This document shows positions 1 to 6,773 of a DNA stretch of 44,179 nt, piece after piece. The stretch's first letter is position 1, and each line of letters opens with the position of its first letter. A model generated the notes under the pieces. The model made no database searches. It saw only the letters and a program-made list of their open reading frames with translations, and had not been told where the DNA came from. The DNA lies in the NCBI GenBank assembly GCA_009929605.1, contig SAAC01000007.1, positions 1 through 44,179 on the forward strand, read 5' to 3'. The DNA is from Negativicutes bacterium (lineage in GTDB: Bacteria; Bacillota; Negativicutes; Veillonellales; Veillonellaceae). The translations under genes and the position numbers were made by a program.

Positions 1-101
1 GCTTTACTTTTCTTTTTGAATGTGATATACTTTTGGGCTTGTAATTTGTTTGGAAAAATGAGAAAAATGTGCTTTACTTTTCTTTTTGAATGTGATATAT
101 G
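1..101 (+). repeat. 70-bp tandem repeat with an embedded promoter (left end)
   Basis: A 70-base unit at 1-70 restarts at 71 and stays identical for 29 bases, until the sequence diverges at about 100. Each copy carries a sigma70-like promoter reading rightward: TTTACT at 3-8, a 17-base spacer and TATACT at 26-31. The second copy has TTTACT at 73-78 and TATATG at 96-101. The same unit lies at the right end, so the true copy number across the circular junction is uncertain. Confidence 0.9.
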
Positions 102-133
102 GCGGGAGTTTAAGATTAGCTTATACGTTTGGC

Positions 134-150
134 ATTATATAATATTATAA
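134..150. repeat. AT-rich 17-base repeat, copy 1
   Basis: ATTATATAATATTATAA occurs here and again, identical, at 203-219, 69 bases downstream. It is almost wholly A and T and internally near-palindromic, so it could be a DNA-unwinding or protein-binding element. No function can be assigned. Confidence 0.6.
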
Positions 151-202
151 TTAACGAAATTGGTTGATATAATGATTTATATTATAACACCCAAGAGTGG
201 CT

Positions 203-219
203 ATTATATAATATTATAA
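203..219. repeat. AT-rich 17-base repeat, copy 2
   Basis: Exact second copy of the 17-base AT-rich sequence at 134-150. Another AT-rich palindromic stretch lies between the two copies (around 165-187). Confidence 0.6.
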
Positions 220-349
220 GACTAATGGCCAAAAGTAATATTATAAATTATTATAAATTAACAATTACATTTTTTTCACCATGGATAACGGTCGAAAATA
301 ACGATAAACTGCACACTACTATATGGGCAATGGCTATTACTGTATCAGT

Positions 350-396
350 AAAACACCCGTTACATATCAGTAAGTCTATCAAAAGGGGGTTTTTTT
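350..396 (+). terminator. Possible intrinsic terminator in the non-coding region
   Basis: AAAACACCC at 350-358 can pair with GGGGGTTTT at 385-393 with one A-G mismatch, and seven T residues (390-396) follow the G run. Read on the plus strand this looks like an intrinsic terminator for transcripts from the 70-bp repeat promoters. The 26-base loop is long, so confidence is modest. Confidence 0.4.
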
Positions 397-566
397 CAAC
401 TGTTCATTTATAACTTTTTTAATTAATTCCTTTTTTTAATTATATTAATTTATAATATATTACTAATACAATATCATACCAAATTGGTCCACTATTAAGC
501 ATTGCCACCACACTTAGCTTAGTCAAATGTTAGTCTTTTCTTTTCAGTAAAATAAACAGCACTACC

Positions 567-824
567 ACAGTACTGTATTGCTACTACAACATAGCTAACA
601 AAAGGCTAAAGGCATTTGCTAAAGACTATTAGCTTATGTATTAGTGTGCTAGTGTGTTGTTACATTAAAACACAGTACTGCAACAGCACTAAAACGGTAC
701 TGCATATTAGTACTATTTTGCGAGGGGGTAGGGTGTCGCACCGGGGCGGCGCATTTTGCATGCATCACGGGCTTTGGATATATCACTTGTGGGTATTGTA
801 TTAAATTTATTAAATACTGTACTA
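567..824. repeat. Iteron-like ACAGTACTG cluster
   Basis: The palindrome CAGTACTG lies within ACAGTACTGTA (567-577) and ACAGTACTGCA (672-682), with a variant ACGGTACTGCA at 694-704 and a related TACTGTACTA at 815-824. Between them GCTAA recurs at about 593, 605 and 618. Such clusters are typical of replication-initiator or packaging-protein binding sites; the function here is inferred only from position. Confidence 0.45.
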
Positions 825-863
825 GAATATACTACATGGAGTAGTCCCGTACTTCTCGCATAA

Positions 864-1118
864 TCACATATACTTGTAGATTGTAAGAAACTTGTCCCGC
901 ATATCTTCTAAACTGTTAATAAGTGTAAGAAGGGCTTTCTTGTTGTCGACATAACAGCCACGAGATAACACATTAGCATTATCCGCACTAACCATTACGA
1001 CAACAACGTTATCCATTTCTATCTCACGAGCAACGCCGAGGCTATCAACCACTAGCTGAATTAGGCTTTCAGAACTAGCTGGTTCTTGCAAGTTTAACTC
1101 AACTAGTTTACACGTCAT
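864..1118 (-). CDS. Hypothetical protein downstream of large terminase
   Basis: An 84-residue protein I do not recognise. It starts at ATG 1118 behind a strong GAGGAG site inside the end of the large terminase gene and overlaps that gene by 11 bases, so the two are translationally coupled. The chain is mildly acidic with alternating hydrophobic and helical segments, and I see no signal peptide, membrane span or metal-binding motif. It is the last gene of the leftward terminase operon, before the non-coding region. Confidence 0.75.
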   Translation of the reverse strand: MTCKLVELNLQEPASSESLIQLVVDSLGVAREIEMDNVVVVMVSADNANVLSRGCYVDNKKALLTLINSLEDMRDKFLTIYKYM

Positions 1119-2685
1119 GGCCTGCTCCTCTTCTGCGTGGCATTGGTTTGGATAGTGTTGACTCTTCGGCGCCGATGGCTACGTATCGGATACTGTCTGC
1201 ACCGTTGGAGTATTCGTCGTGTTTTGGCTTTTCACGCCAGCGATTGCGCTTCTCGTCATATTCCTTGCTGTAGTTTAGGAAGCAGGAAACAAGGTATGGG
1301 CATTTAACTGCGTCAATCCACATGTTAACTAGCATTTGACGAACTGCTTCGATGCCGTCATATATAGAGCTGCGCTCAAGAACGTCGATTGTAATGCCTG
1401 GAAGTTCCTCTTCAAAGACCTCTTTACGCGTTTTGCCGCTTGTTTGTTCTCGCACTTCTGCGTCATGAGGAAGGATGATACGCGAGATGTTATCGAAGTA
1501 AGGCTTCTTCTTAAGAAGGTCACAGTAGTATTTGATAGGTTGGCCGCTATCGTATTCCTCATCGAAGATGCGAGTTTCTTTTCTGTATTTCTGGAAGATG
1601 GTTGCTACGTTGGTATCGTTCATGCCTAAGTCGAAAGCTACTTGGACAGGCAGGTTCTTGTCATAGAGGTCTGATACTTCGCGTTTGCAGCCTTTGACAG
1701 AGTTAAGATACGTCTTAGCATAGTATGCACCATCTTTGGTAGCCATGAAGGCTTCAATATACGTGCTGGGATACTCTTGGTAAATACGATCACCTAGTTC
1801 ACGATACTGGACAATCCAGAAGTTCTTTTGCTCTTGTGTCAGGGTTATGCCCAGCTCTTCCTCAAGTTCTGCAAAATATTCTTCTTGCTTAGTTGAAGCA
1901 TGCTGATATAAAGGTTCCACACAGTCGGGGTCATCGATCCAGCTAAGGAATACCGCAAGGAAATCCTTTGATGCAAGTGGGCCTACAATTGAGATAGCGG
2001 CGTCCCACATATCTTTGAACATATTATCACCTTCAGCTGTGCTTTCAATAATAGCAGGATTAGAAGGTGCGATAGCTTGAAGGGTACCTGTTTTGGTTTC
2101 TGCGGCCTTTTCTGGAAAGTTGTTCGCGATCTTGCCCATTTCTGAGACGTGTAGTCTCTGCAACGTTGCGGAACGAAAGCTAGTTCTAACAAAGATACTG
2201 CATTTGTTGGAAAGTCCTAGTTCTTTGGTATTGTCAGTTTGTATGTTAATCCCAAAAAAGCGCTTAGCTTGTGGTGCAAGATTATCCCAAAGTGTTTTGG
2301 TACGTGTTAGAAGTGTAGAAGCTTCATCCTGGCCTTGCGCCATAAGACCGATAGATAGATTGCTTTTTGTACAAGCATCATCAAAAAACGAAACAAGCCA
2401 TAGTGTAGAAATACCTTGTTGACGAGATTTAAGGATGATAAGACGAGGGTGTTTTAAGCTTGCTGCATAAACCTTGTGCTGAGAAAGGTTCATGTTAAAC
2501 TTAATAAGAGCCCCATATTTGTCGATAATTGTGTATAAGTTGTTTAATCGCCATAACTTACTTGTCATGTACGTATACTTAAGTTCATTCTCGTCCTTAG
2601 GCTCTGTGAAGAATATCTCCTCATAAGCTAGGACTGATGTGTCTTTGTATATTTGGCGGAATTGTTCTTTGGTTATTTTTAACAT
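1108..2685 (-). CDS. terL: Terminase large subunit (packaging ATPase/nuclease)
   Basis: A 525-residue packaging motor that translocates and cuts concatemeric DNA at the portal. The N-terminal ATPase half has a Walker A-type loop, SRQQGIST, near residues 87-94 and a Walker B-type segment, LHVSEMG, near 178-184. The C-terminal half begins with VAFDLGMNDT, the usual first acidic strand of the RNase H-like terminase nuclease, and has a late acidic motif near HDEYSNGADSIR. The start codon overlaps the small-terminase stop by one base (TAATG). It lies on the strand opposite the capsid genes, which is uncommon. Family assignment is firm; the packaging strategy (pac, cos or terminal repeats) cannot be read from it. 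Confidence 0.95.
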   Translation of the reverse strand: MLKITKEQFRQIYKDTSVLAYEEIFFTEPKDENELKYTYMTSKLWRLNNLYTIIDKYGALIKFNMNLSQHKVYAASLKHPRLIILKSRQQGISTLWLVSFFDDACTKSNLSIGLMAQGQDEASTLLTRTKTLWDNLAPQAKRFFGINIQTDNTKELGLSNKCSIFVRTSFRSATLQRLHVSEMGKIANNFPEKAAETKTGTLQAIAPSNPAIIESTAEGDNMFKDMWDAAISIVGPLASKDFLAVFLSWIDDPDCVEPLYQHASTKQEEYFAELEEELGITLTQEQKNFWIVQYRELGDRIYQEYPSTYIEAFMATKDGAYYAKTYLNSVKGCKREVSDLYDKNLPVQVAFDLGMNDTNVATIFQKYRKETRIFDEEYDSGQPIKYYCDLLKKKPYFDNISRIILPHDAEVREQTSGKTRKEVFEEELPGITIDVLERSSIYDGIEAVRQMLVNMWIDAVKCPYLVSCFLNYSKEYDEKRNRWREKPKHDEYSNGADSIRYVAIGAEESTLSKPMPRRRGAGHDV

Positions 2686-3116
2686 TAGTCTCTACTTAAT
2701 TGTTGGAAAAGTGTGATATTGGTATCATTGGTATTGGGAGCAGCCCCTCCATTAACAAGAGTAGAGTACAAAGAAGAACAAGTATTAGCTAGTAATTGTA
2801 GAGATTTTGCCCTCATTGGGTCTGGACAGAAGGTTGCAAGACTGACTTGGTCTACAATTTCGATAGCTGTTTTCTCAATTTTAGCCCGTAATATAGTAAT
2901 ATTATCTTCTGATGCTGTATTTATTGCATCAGGAGTAATAACCCTAGCTAAAGCATTTGTGTTAGCTTCTATCTTTACTAGGTCAGTAGGACTTAAACTC
3001 TCTCGCCATTCCTCAACAAGTTTTGTTGGAAGGCCTAAATCAGCACTGATTGCTAAAGGAGTATCTCCGAGTTGAAGCCGAGAGATAGCTGAAGCTTTTT
3101 CAAAATCACTAACCAT
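2685..3116 (-). CDS. terS: Probable terminase small subunit
   Basis: A 143-residue protein directly upstream of and overlapping the large terminase. Its first 40 residues (KASAISRLQLGDTPLAIS...) look like a helix-turn-helix of the kind small terminases use to recognise packaging sites. The middle is helical and suitable for oligomerisation, and the C-terminus is short and polar. Assignment rests on position, size and this layout rather than strong sequence recognition. A GGAG sits about 10 bases before the ATG at 3116. The gene overlaps the end of the ribbon-helix-helix gene by 8 bases, so all three are probably co-transcribed. Confidence 0.75.
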   Translation of the reverse strand: MVSDFEKASAISRLQLGDTPLAISADLGLPTKLVEEWRESLSPTDLVKIEANTNALARVITPDAINTASEDNITILRAKIEKTAIEIVDQVSLATFCPDPMRAKSLQLLANTCSSLYSTLVNGGAAPNTNDTNITLFQQLSRD

Positions 3117-3282
3117 TTGAGAACAACTCCTTATTGTATTTCTTTATTGCTTGAATTACTAAGAAACTGAAGCTACGACCGGTCTTTTTGGAGTGCTCAC
3201 GTAGCTTTCTTAGTTCTTCAAGTGTGTCAAAGTCTTCAGGCTTAACTGAAAAGCTTTGAACTCTATCTGCTTCTTTTGCCAT
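3109..3282 (-). CDS. Ribbon-helix-helix (Arc/CopG-type) DNA-binding protein
   Basis: A 57-residue protein with the ribbon-helix-helix pattern: a polar beta strand (VQSFSVKPED), a first helix (DTLEELRKLREHSKKTG) and a second helix (SFSFLVIQAIKKYNKEL). Such proteins bind operators as dimers of dimers. I prefer the ATG at 3282 because a GGAG lies nine bases upstream; an in-frame ATG at 3297 has no ribosome-binding site. It is the first gene of the terminase operon, beside the divergent control region with repeated ACTTTAAAT half-sites, so it is a good candidate regulator of those promoters. Confidence 0.75.
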   Translation of the reverse strand: MAKEADRVQSFSVKPEDFDTLEELRKLREHSKKTGRSFSFLVIQAIKKYNKELFSNG

Positions 3283-3325
3283 ATTTTGTAGCTCCATATA
3301 GCATTTATTAAGTTTATTAAAATTA

Positions 3326-3331
3326 ATTATA
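3326..3331 (-). promoter_or_regulatory. Possible -10 box for the leftward terminase operon
   Basis: The minus strand reads TATAAT here, about 44 bases upstream of the ATG at 3282. No good -35 lies at the usual distance, so the promoter would be weak or activator-dependent. Confidence 0.4.
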
Positions 3332-3390
3332 ACATTTTTTAGTCCTTAAATTACTAACAAAATAACTTTAAATAAAAAATTATTTCGCTA

Positions 3391-3419
3391 TTTACAAAAT
3401 ATATAAAACATGCTATACT
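3391..3419 (+). promoter_or_regulatory. Late promoter for the virion operon
   Basis: TTTACA (3391-3396), a 17-base spacer and TATACT (3414-3419) form a strong sigma70-type promoter on the plus strand. The predicted start near 3426 is about 42 bases before the scaffold gene. It is the only obvious strong promoter ahead of the rightward virion gene block and has the same -35 and spacing as the early promoters. Confidence 0.8.
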
Positions 3420-3426
3420 ATTTATA

Positions 3427-3448
3427 ACTTTAAATTTGAATTTAAAGT
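3427..3448. promoter_or_regulatory. Perfect inverted repeat at the late transcription start (candidate operator)
   Basis: ACTTTAAATT (3427-3436) and AATTTAAAGT (3439-3448) are perfect inverted arms separated by TG, placed exactly at the predicted start of late transcription. A third half-site ACTTTAAAT lies at 3365-3373, upstream of the -35. The layout fits an operator for a small dimeric repressor, perhaps the neighbouring ribbon-helix-helix protein; a 5' mRNA hairpin is the alternative. Confidence 0.6.
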
Positions 3449-3467
3449 CTAAACAAAGGAGAATGAA

Positions 3468-4250
3468 ATGGGTATTCCAGCAAAGGCTGATACCACTAAT
3501 GAAAATAGTGGTACAGAACTAGAAACTAATGACGATGTTGAGGTGTCAGAAGAAGAACGGTTTACTACCGCTGTTTCACAAGCAGTAGCAGCAATTACTA
3601 GAGGGGATGATGGCAAGTACATCTTACCTGAAGGTCTTTCCATGGAAATGCGAATGGCTGTTATTGCAGAAAAACGTAGGCGTGACACTCAAAGCGAGTT
3701 CACGAAAACGTCTCAAAAGGCTAAAGCTTTGGAAGCAGAGAATACCGCACTTAAGAAGCGAGCAATTGGTAATGTTAAGATTGAACTTACACCTGAACTA
3801 AGGGAAGAATTGGAAGACCTTAAGTTTTCTGATCCTGAAGAGTGGCGTAAGCGCATGAACAAACTGGAGCAAGAAGCTTTCAGTAAACATAAAAAAGAGC
3901 TTGATGACGAAATGGGGCAAGTCTCTACTGAAATTCTTAATAAAGATGAGTTGGAACGAAGAGAGGAAGTACTCAAAGAGTTTCTAAAGTCACATGAAGG
4001 CTTTGAACTTAATGATGATATACTTGCCAACGACATTCCTCCACGTTTTTCGAAACGGTTGGAGACTGGCGAAATTTCGTTTGAAACTTTTCTTCAAGAA
4101 GTTTATGACTATACCAAAACAGGCAAAGTCATTAAACAAGAAGGAGTACTCAATCAACCTAATCTCTCTAAGGTAGGCGGTAGTACTTCTCCTGAAAAGC
4201 ATGCTGAACGCGTAGACATTATTAAGTCCTACGAAAAAGAAGTGTTTTAG
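3468..4250 (+). CDS. Probable capsid scaffolding protein
   Basis: A 260-residue, highly charged, mostly helical protein immediately upstream of the major capsid gene, the classical position and composition of a phage scaffold. The first 45 residues are acidic and disordered-looking, and residues about 75-180 are rich in Glu, Lys and Leu and likely coiled coil. The C-terminus is basic-acidic mixed (HAERVDIIKSYEKEVF), as expected for a capsid-interaction helix. It has a good ribosome-binding site (AAAGGAGA) and is the first gene after the late promoter. Scaffolds diverge rapidly, so the call rests on context and composition. Confidence 0.8.
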   Translation: MGIPAKADTTNENSGTELETNDDVEVSEEERFTTAVSQAVAAITRGDDGKYILPEGLSMEMRMAVIAEKRRRDTQSEFTKTSQKAKALEAENTALKKRAIGNVKIELTPELREELEDLKFSDPEEWRKRMNKLEQEAFSKHKKELDDEMGQVSTEILNKDELERREEVLKEFLKSHEGFELNDDILANDIPPRFSKRLETGEISFETFLQEVYDYTKTGKVIKQEGVLNQPNLSKVGGSTSPEKHAERVDIIKSYEKEVF

Positions 4251-4268
4251 CGGGTGGTCTGCTAAAAC
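4244..4268 (+). other. Hairpin at the scaffold/capsid gene junction
   Basis: GTTTTAGC (4244-4251) pairs perfectly with GCTAAAAC (4261-4268) around a 9-base loop. The stem includes the scaffold stop codon. No T-run follows, so it is more likely an mRNA-stabilising or processing hairpin than a full terminator. Two further gene junctions downstream carry comparable hairpins. Confidence 0.6.
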
Positions 4269-4293
4269 TAGTTCTAACTAAGGAGAAAAAGGC

Positions 4294-5430
4294 ATGTTTA
4301 TTCCTTATTCAAGTGATCTTAAGCGTAAGAAATGGATGCGCGAAGGTCTTATTCAATCTGCATCCAAGTCCTTCTGGACACCTTACACAGGTATGAATGC
4401 AGGTTCAGTCATTGTTCAGGCGAACAATACAAACGCTGCTGAAGGTCATACGGTTGTTTTTGACTATGATGGTAACCTTTCTGGTAAAGCTATCAAGGGC
4501 AAAGATACTGCGTATGGTAAAGGCGAAGGCAAGAAGAAATTTAGTAATAAGCTTACAGTTGATCGCTATCGTCTTGTTGCGGACAATGGCGACGCTTTTG
4601 ACGGCGTTGACATTGGCGACTTGAGCTTGACACAGCATTCCGATAGCCGTGCCAAACTTGGGGATTTGTTTGTGCGTTTTAAGGATCAGGCAATCTTTGA
4701 TACCTTGCAAGGTATTAAGGACTCTGCTCCTACGCATATTGTTAGTCTTGGCAGCACGTTAGGTATGGCTGAGCTCTTGGAACTTGAAACTGTTTTGAAA
4801 ACGGGCACAGGCTTCGACACGGGTGCTACGCGTCGTCCGCTTCAACCGTTTGTTCTGCAGGATGGCCGACCTGTTTGGCTGTTTATTCTCGACCCATTTA
4901 TGGCGGCTGTGCTTAAAGCAAGCAGTTCTTATCAATCGCTTGTTTATAATGCAGACGTACGTGGTAACGACAACCGTGCAATCCGCGGTGTGTTCGGTAA
5001 AATTGGCAACTTGTTGCTAGTTGAAGCTGACGCATTCTTCGGCGCTACGGATACAAACGCTGCTACGTTTGACATCAATCACACTGAAGTTGAAATCGCC
5101 GGTCTCCGTCGTAAAGACTCTGCAGGCGCATGGCTTGGGCAATCCAGCTTTGATCCTACTTTGGCTCTTACGTCACGCGGCCTTCTGCTTGGTGCAAATG
5201 CTGTCCAGCTTGGCTTTGGTAAAATGCCTGATTACAAGTTGCAAGAAAGCACTGACTTTGCGATCAAGTCAGAAAGTGCTCTTGAAACTTGGATGAATGT
5301 GCAGAAGACCAAGCTCTTGGCTGAAACTGAAGACTATAAGGCCGCGAAGGTTGCAGGCATTGACTATGGCTGTATTGCGGTTGATTTGACCACAAAGGCG
5401 GCTGACGTAGTAGCGGGCGGAGGCGGCTGA
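4294..5430 (+). CDS. Major capsid protein (N4 gp56-like/DUF4043 family)
   Basis: A 378-residue capsid subunit. Recognisable features are the N-terminal segment with a conserved long loop (GNLSGKAIKGKDTAYGKGEG) and the mid-protein strands VWLFILDPFMAAVLK and GVFGKIGNLLLVEADAF typical of the Phage_capsid_3/DUF4043 group, which adopts the HK97 fold. An AAGGAG site precedes the ATG. The gene follows the scaffold and precedes a probable decoration protein, the standard head-gene order. Codon use looks biased as for a highly expressed gene. No N-terminal prohead-protease delta domain is evident, consistent with a separate scaffold. Confidence 0.9.
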   Translation: MFIPYSSDLKRKKWMREGLIQSASKSFWTPYTGMNAGSVIVQANNTNAAEGHTVVFDYDGNLSGKAIKGKDTAYGKGEGKKKFSNKLTVDRYRLVADNGDAFDGVDIGDLSLTQHSDSRAKLGDLFVRFKDQAIFDTLQGIKDSAPTHIVSLGSTLGMAELLELETVLKTGTGFDTGATRRPLQPFVLQDGRPVWLFILDPFMAAVLKASSSYQSLVYNADVRGNDNRAIRGVFGKIGNLLLVEADAFFGATDTNAATFDINHTEVEIAGLRRKDSAGAWLGQSSFDPTLALTSRGLLLGANAVQLGFGKMPDYKLQESTDFAIKSESALETWMNVQKTKLLAETEDYKAAKVAGIDYGCIAVDLTTKAADVVAGGGG

Positions 5431-5462
5431 CGAAGGCTAACTAACTTAGTATTTGTTTCAAC

Positions 5463-5480
5463 ACAGAGGTAAAACTCTGT
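5463..5480 (+). other. Hairpin after the major capsid gene
   Basis: ACAGAG (5463-5468) and CTCTGT (5475-5480) pair around the loop GTAAAA, the same loop as in the larger hairpin at 5970-6001. It lies between the capsid gene and the ribosome-binding site of the next gene. Confidence 0.5.
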
Positions 5481-5498
5481 ATTACAAAGAGGTGTAAA

Positions 5499-5957
5499 AT
5501 GGTTGATATTACTCGTCTGCGGAAAAATAGTGAGAAGAAGTCTGTCTCAGTTTCTGCCGCAGAAATCAAAGCAGCTGACATCGCGTCAACTGCACTTCAC
5601 GAGCTGTTTAATCTACCCCCTGATGCATTGATTGTCAATGCAGGGGTAGTAGTTGAGACAGCTGGTCAAGCCAATCTTACTGTTGATTTTGGTTTCGACG
5701 GTGGCTACGAACTTATGAACGACGTTGACATTGACGATACAGGGTATAAGCAGAATACATTAGTTGTAGCAGGTACTGCCGCAGATAGTGTAGTGACGGG
5801 TACGGCTACTGTTGCTCCTCGTATCCTTACAGGTACAGGTAGAACAGTTACAGCTAAGTTTAGTGCTGTTCCGACAGCTGGTGTATTCCACTTTATTGTA
5901 GAATACATCGAGTACAAACTCGGCAATGGCATGTTGACGCAGCTTGGTGACGGCTAA
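5499..5957 (+). CDS. Probable capsid decoration or head-associated protein
   Basis: A 152-residue protein between the major capsid and adaptor genes. After a polar N-terminus (residues 1-30) the chain is beta-rich with many Val, Thr, Gly and Ala residues, suggesting a compact beta-sandwich. It has no membrane span and no enzyme motif. Position directly behind the capsid gene and strong translation signals (AAAGAGGTG) suggest a virion protein made in quantity, most likely a head decoration protein. I do not recognise the family, so the role is inferred from context. Confidence 0.6.
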   Translation: MVDITRLRKNSEKKSVSVSAAEIKAADIASTALHELFNLPPDALIVNAGVVVETAGQANLTVDFGFDGGYELMNDVDIDDTGYKQNTLVVAGTAADSVVTGTATVAPRILTGTGRTVTAKFSAVPTAGVFHFIVEYIEYKLGNGMLTQLGDG

Positions 5958-5969
5958 CTCATTGATGGG

Positions 5970-6001
5970 ATTATAAGCAGGGGTAAAACCCTGCTTATAA
6001 T
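5970..6001 (+). terminator. Strong 13-bp hairpin between decoration and adaptor genes
   Basis: A perfect 13-bp stem (5970-5982 with 5989-6001) with loop GTAAAA is followed by TTAAAGG. The stem contains GCAGGG/CCCTGC. With little U-tract it may be a leaky terminator that lowers expression of downstream genes relative to capsid protein, or a transcript-protecting element. Confidence 0.6.
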
Positions 6002-6016
6002 TTAAAGGCTTTCTAA

Positions 6017-6772
6017 ATGATAGTTAAAGACCTTATTAAAAAAGTTCGCTTTATTCTTTCTGACACAGAAATAAATCGCTGGTCTGATGAACGTCTTATT
6101 GTCCTTCTTAATGAGGGGTTAAACAATATAGCGAAAGACACCATTCTTTTTGTAGAGACTGCATTTGTCAAACTTAATAACTTACAAGTAGAATACGATT
6201 TTTCTGACTTTGCGATTAAAATCTTGCGAATTGAATACCAAGGTTTGCCTCTCAAAGCCTTTTCACATGCTGAAATGGACCGCAAAGACCCTTATTGGCA
6301 AACAGCCGAAGGATCAGAGTTAAAGGCTTATGTAATTGATAAGCAAAAAGAAGCGCGTATTAAGCTCTATCCTATTTTGCAGAACTCAAATAACACACTT
6401 GTTAACTTTGGTAGCCCTTTTGGCATTATAACAGGGATCACGTACAGCGAATTCCAGCTAGAAGTTGCGAGTGATTTTGGAGACCTTGGTGAAGTCGACG
6501 CATCTGACTATGTGAAGCTTTACTATATTAAACGTCCGCCTGAAATTACTTCTATTCTTGACGAAGTAGAGCTAAGCTCTCTTATTCAAGAACCAGTCAC
6601 ACATTATATAGCTGCAGGAGCTTTCAGAGACAATACAGACGTGCAAAACCGTTCTATCGCTGTAGACGAAATGAATTTATACACAAGTCAATTGTCCTCT
6701 TATGTAATAGAAAAGGCACAGAACTTCTCACAAGAAGGGTACACAACTCGATATAATCCTAGTGGGGTTTAA
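6017..6772 (+). CDS. Head-to-tail adaptor/connector protein
   Basis: A 251-residue protein matching the pattern of podovirus adaptor proteins that bind below the portal: an N-terminal helical region (DLIKKVRFILSDTEINRWSD, then ERLIVLLNEGLNNIA), a beta-rich middle and a C-terminal helical segment with EPVTHYIAAGAFR. The start LIKKVRxxLxD...RWSDxxLxxxLNEG is typical of this family (P22 gp4/SU10-adaptor type). It precedes the fibre and nozzle genes. Assigned from pattern and context; the equivalent in long-tailed phages would be a head completion protein. Confidence 0.75.
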   Translation: MIVKDLIKKVRFILSDTEINRWSDERLIVLLNEGLNNIAKDTILFVETAFVKLNNLQVEYDFSDFAIKILRIEYQGLPLKAFSHAEMDRKDPYWQTAEGSELKAYVIDKQKEARIKLYPILQNSNNTLVNFGSPFGIITGITYSEFQLEVASDFGDLGEVDASDYVKLYYIKRPPEITSILDEVELSSLIQEPVTHYIAAGAFRDNTDVQNRSIAVDEMNLYTSQLSSYVIEKAQNFSQEGYTTRYNPSGV

Positions 6773-6773
6773 T

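Larger units (their letters stand above)
102..863. other. Non-coding region, about 760 bp, candidate ncRNA/origin/packaging segment
   Basis: No open reading frame here looks like a gene: the short ones have no ribosome-binding site and low-complexity translations. The stretch holds two copies of a 17-base AT palindrome-like sequence, a terminator-like hairpin at 350-396, clusters of GCTAA and CAGTACTG-type short repeats (about 560-825) and an isolated G+C-rich pocket at about 720-775. It lies downstream of the terminase operon and next to the tandem promoter repeat. Confidence 0.7.

Noticed and set aside
1..101. CRISPR-like reading of the terminal repeats
   Set aside because: The 70-base units are contiguous with no spacers and contain a promoter, so they are a tandem repeat, not an array.
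225..804. Short rightward open frames at 225-413 and 616-804
   Set aside because: No ribosome-binding sites, low-complexity translations and no similarity to anything I recognise. They lie in repeat-rich non-coding DNA.
2093..2422. Plus-strand frames inside terminase (for example 1336-1629 and 2093-2422)
   Set aside because: They are frames opposite a well-supported coding gene, with no ribosome-binding sites and no recognisable protein features.
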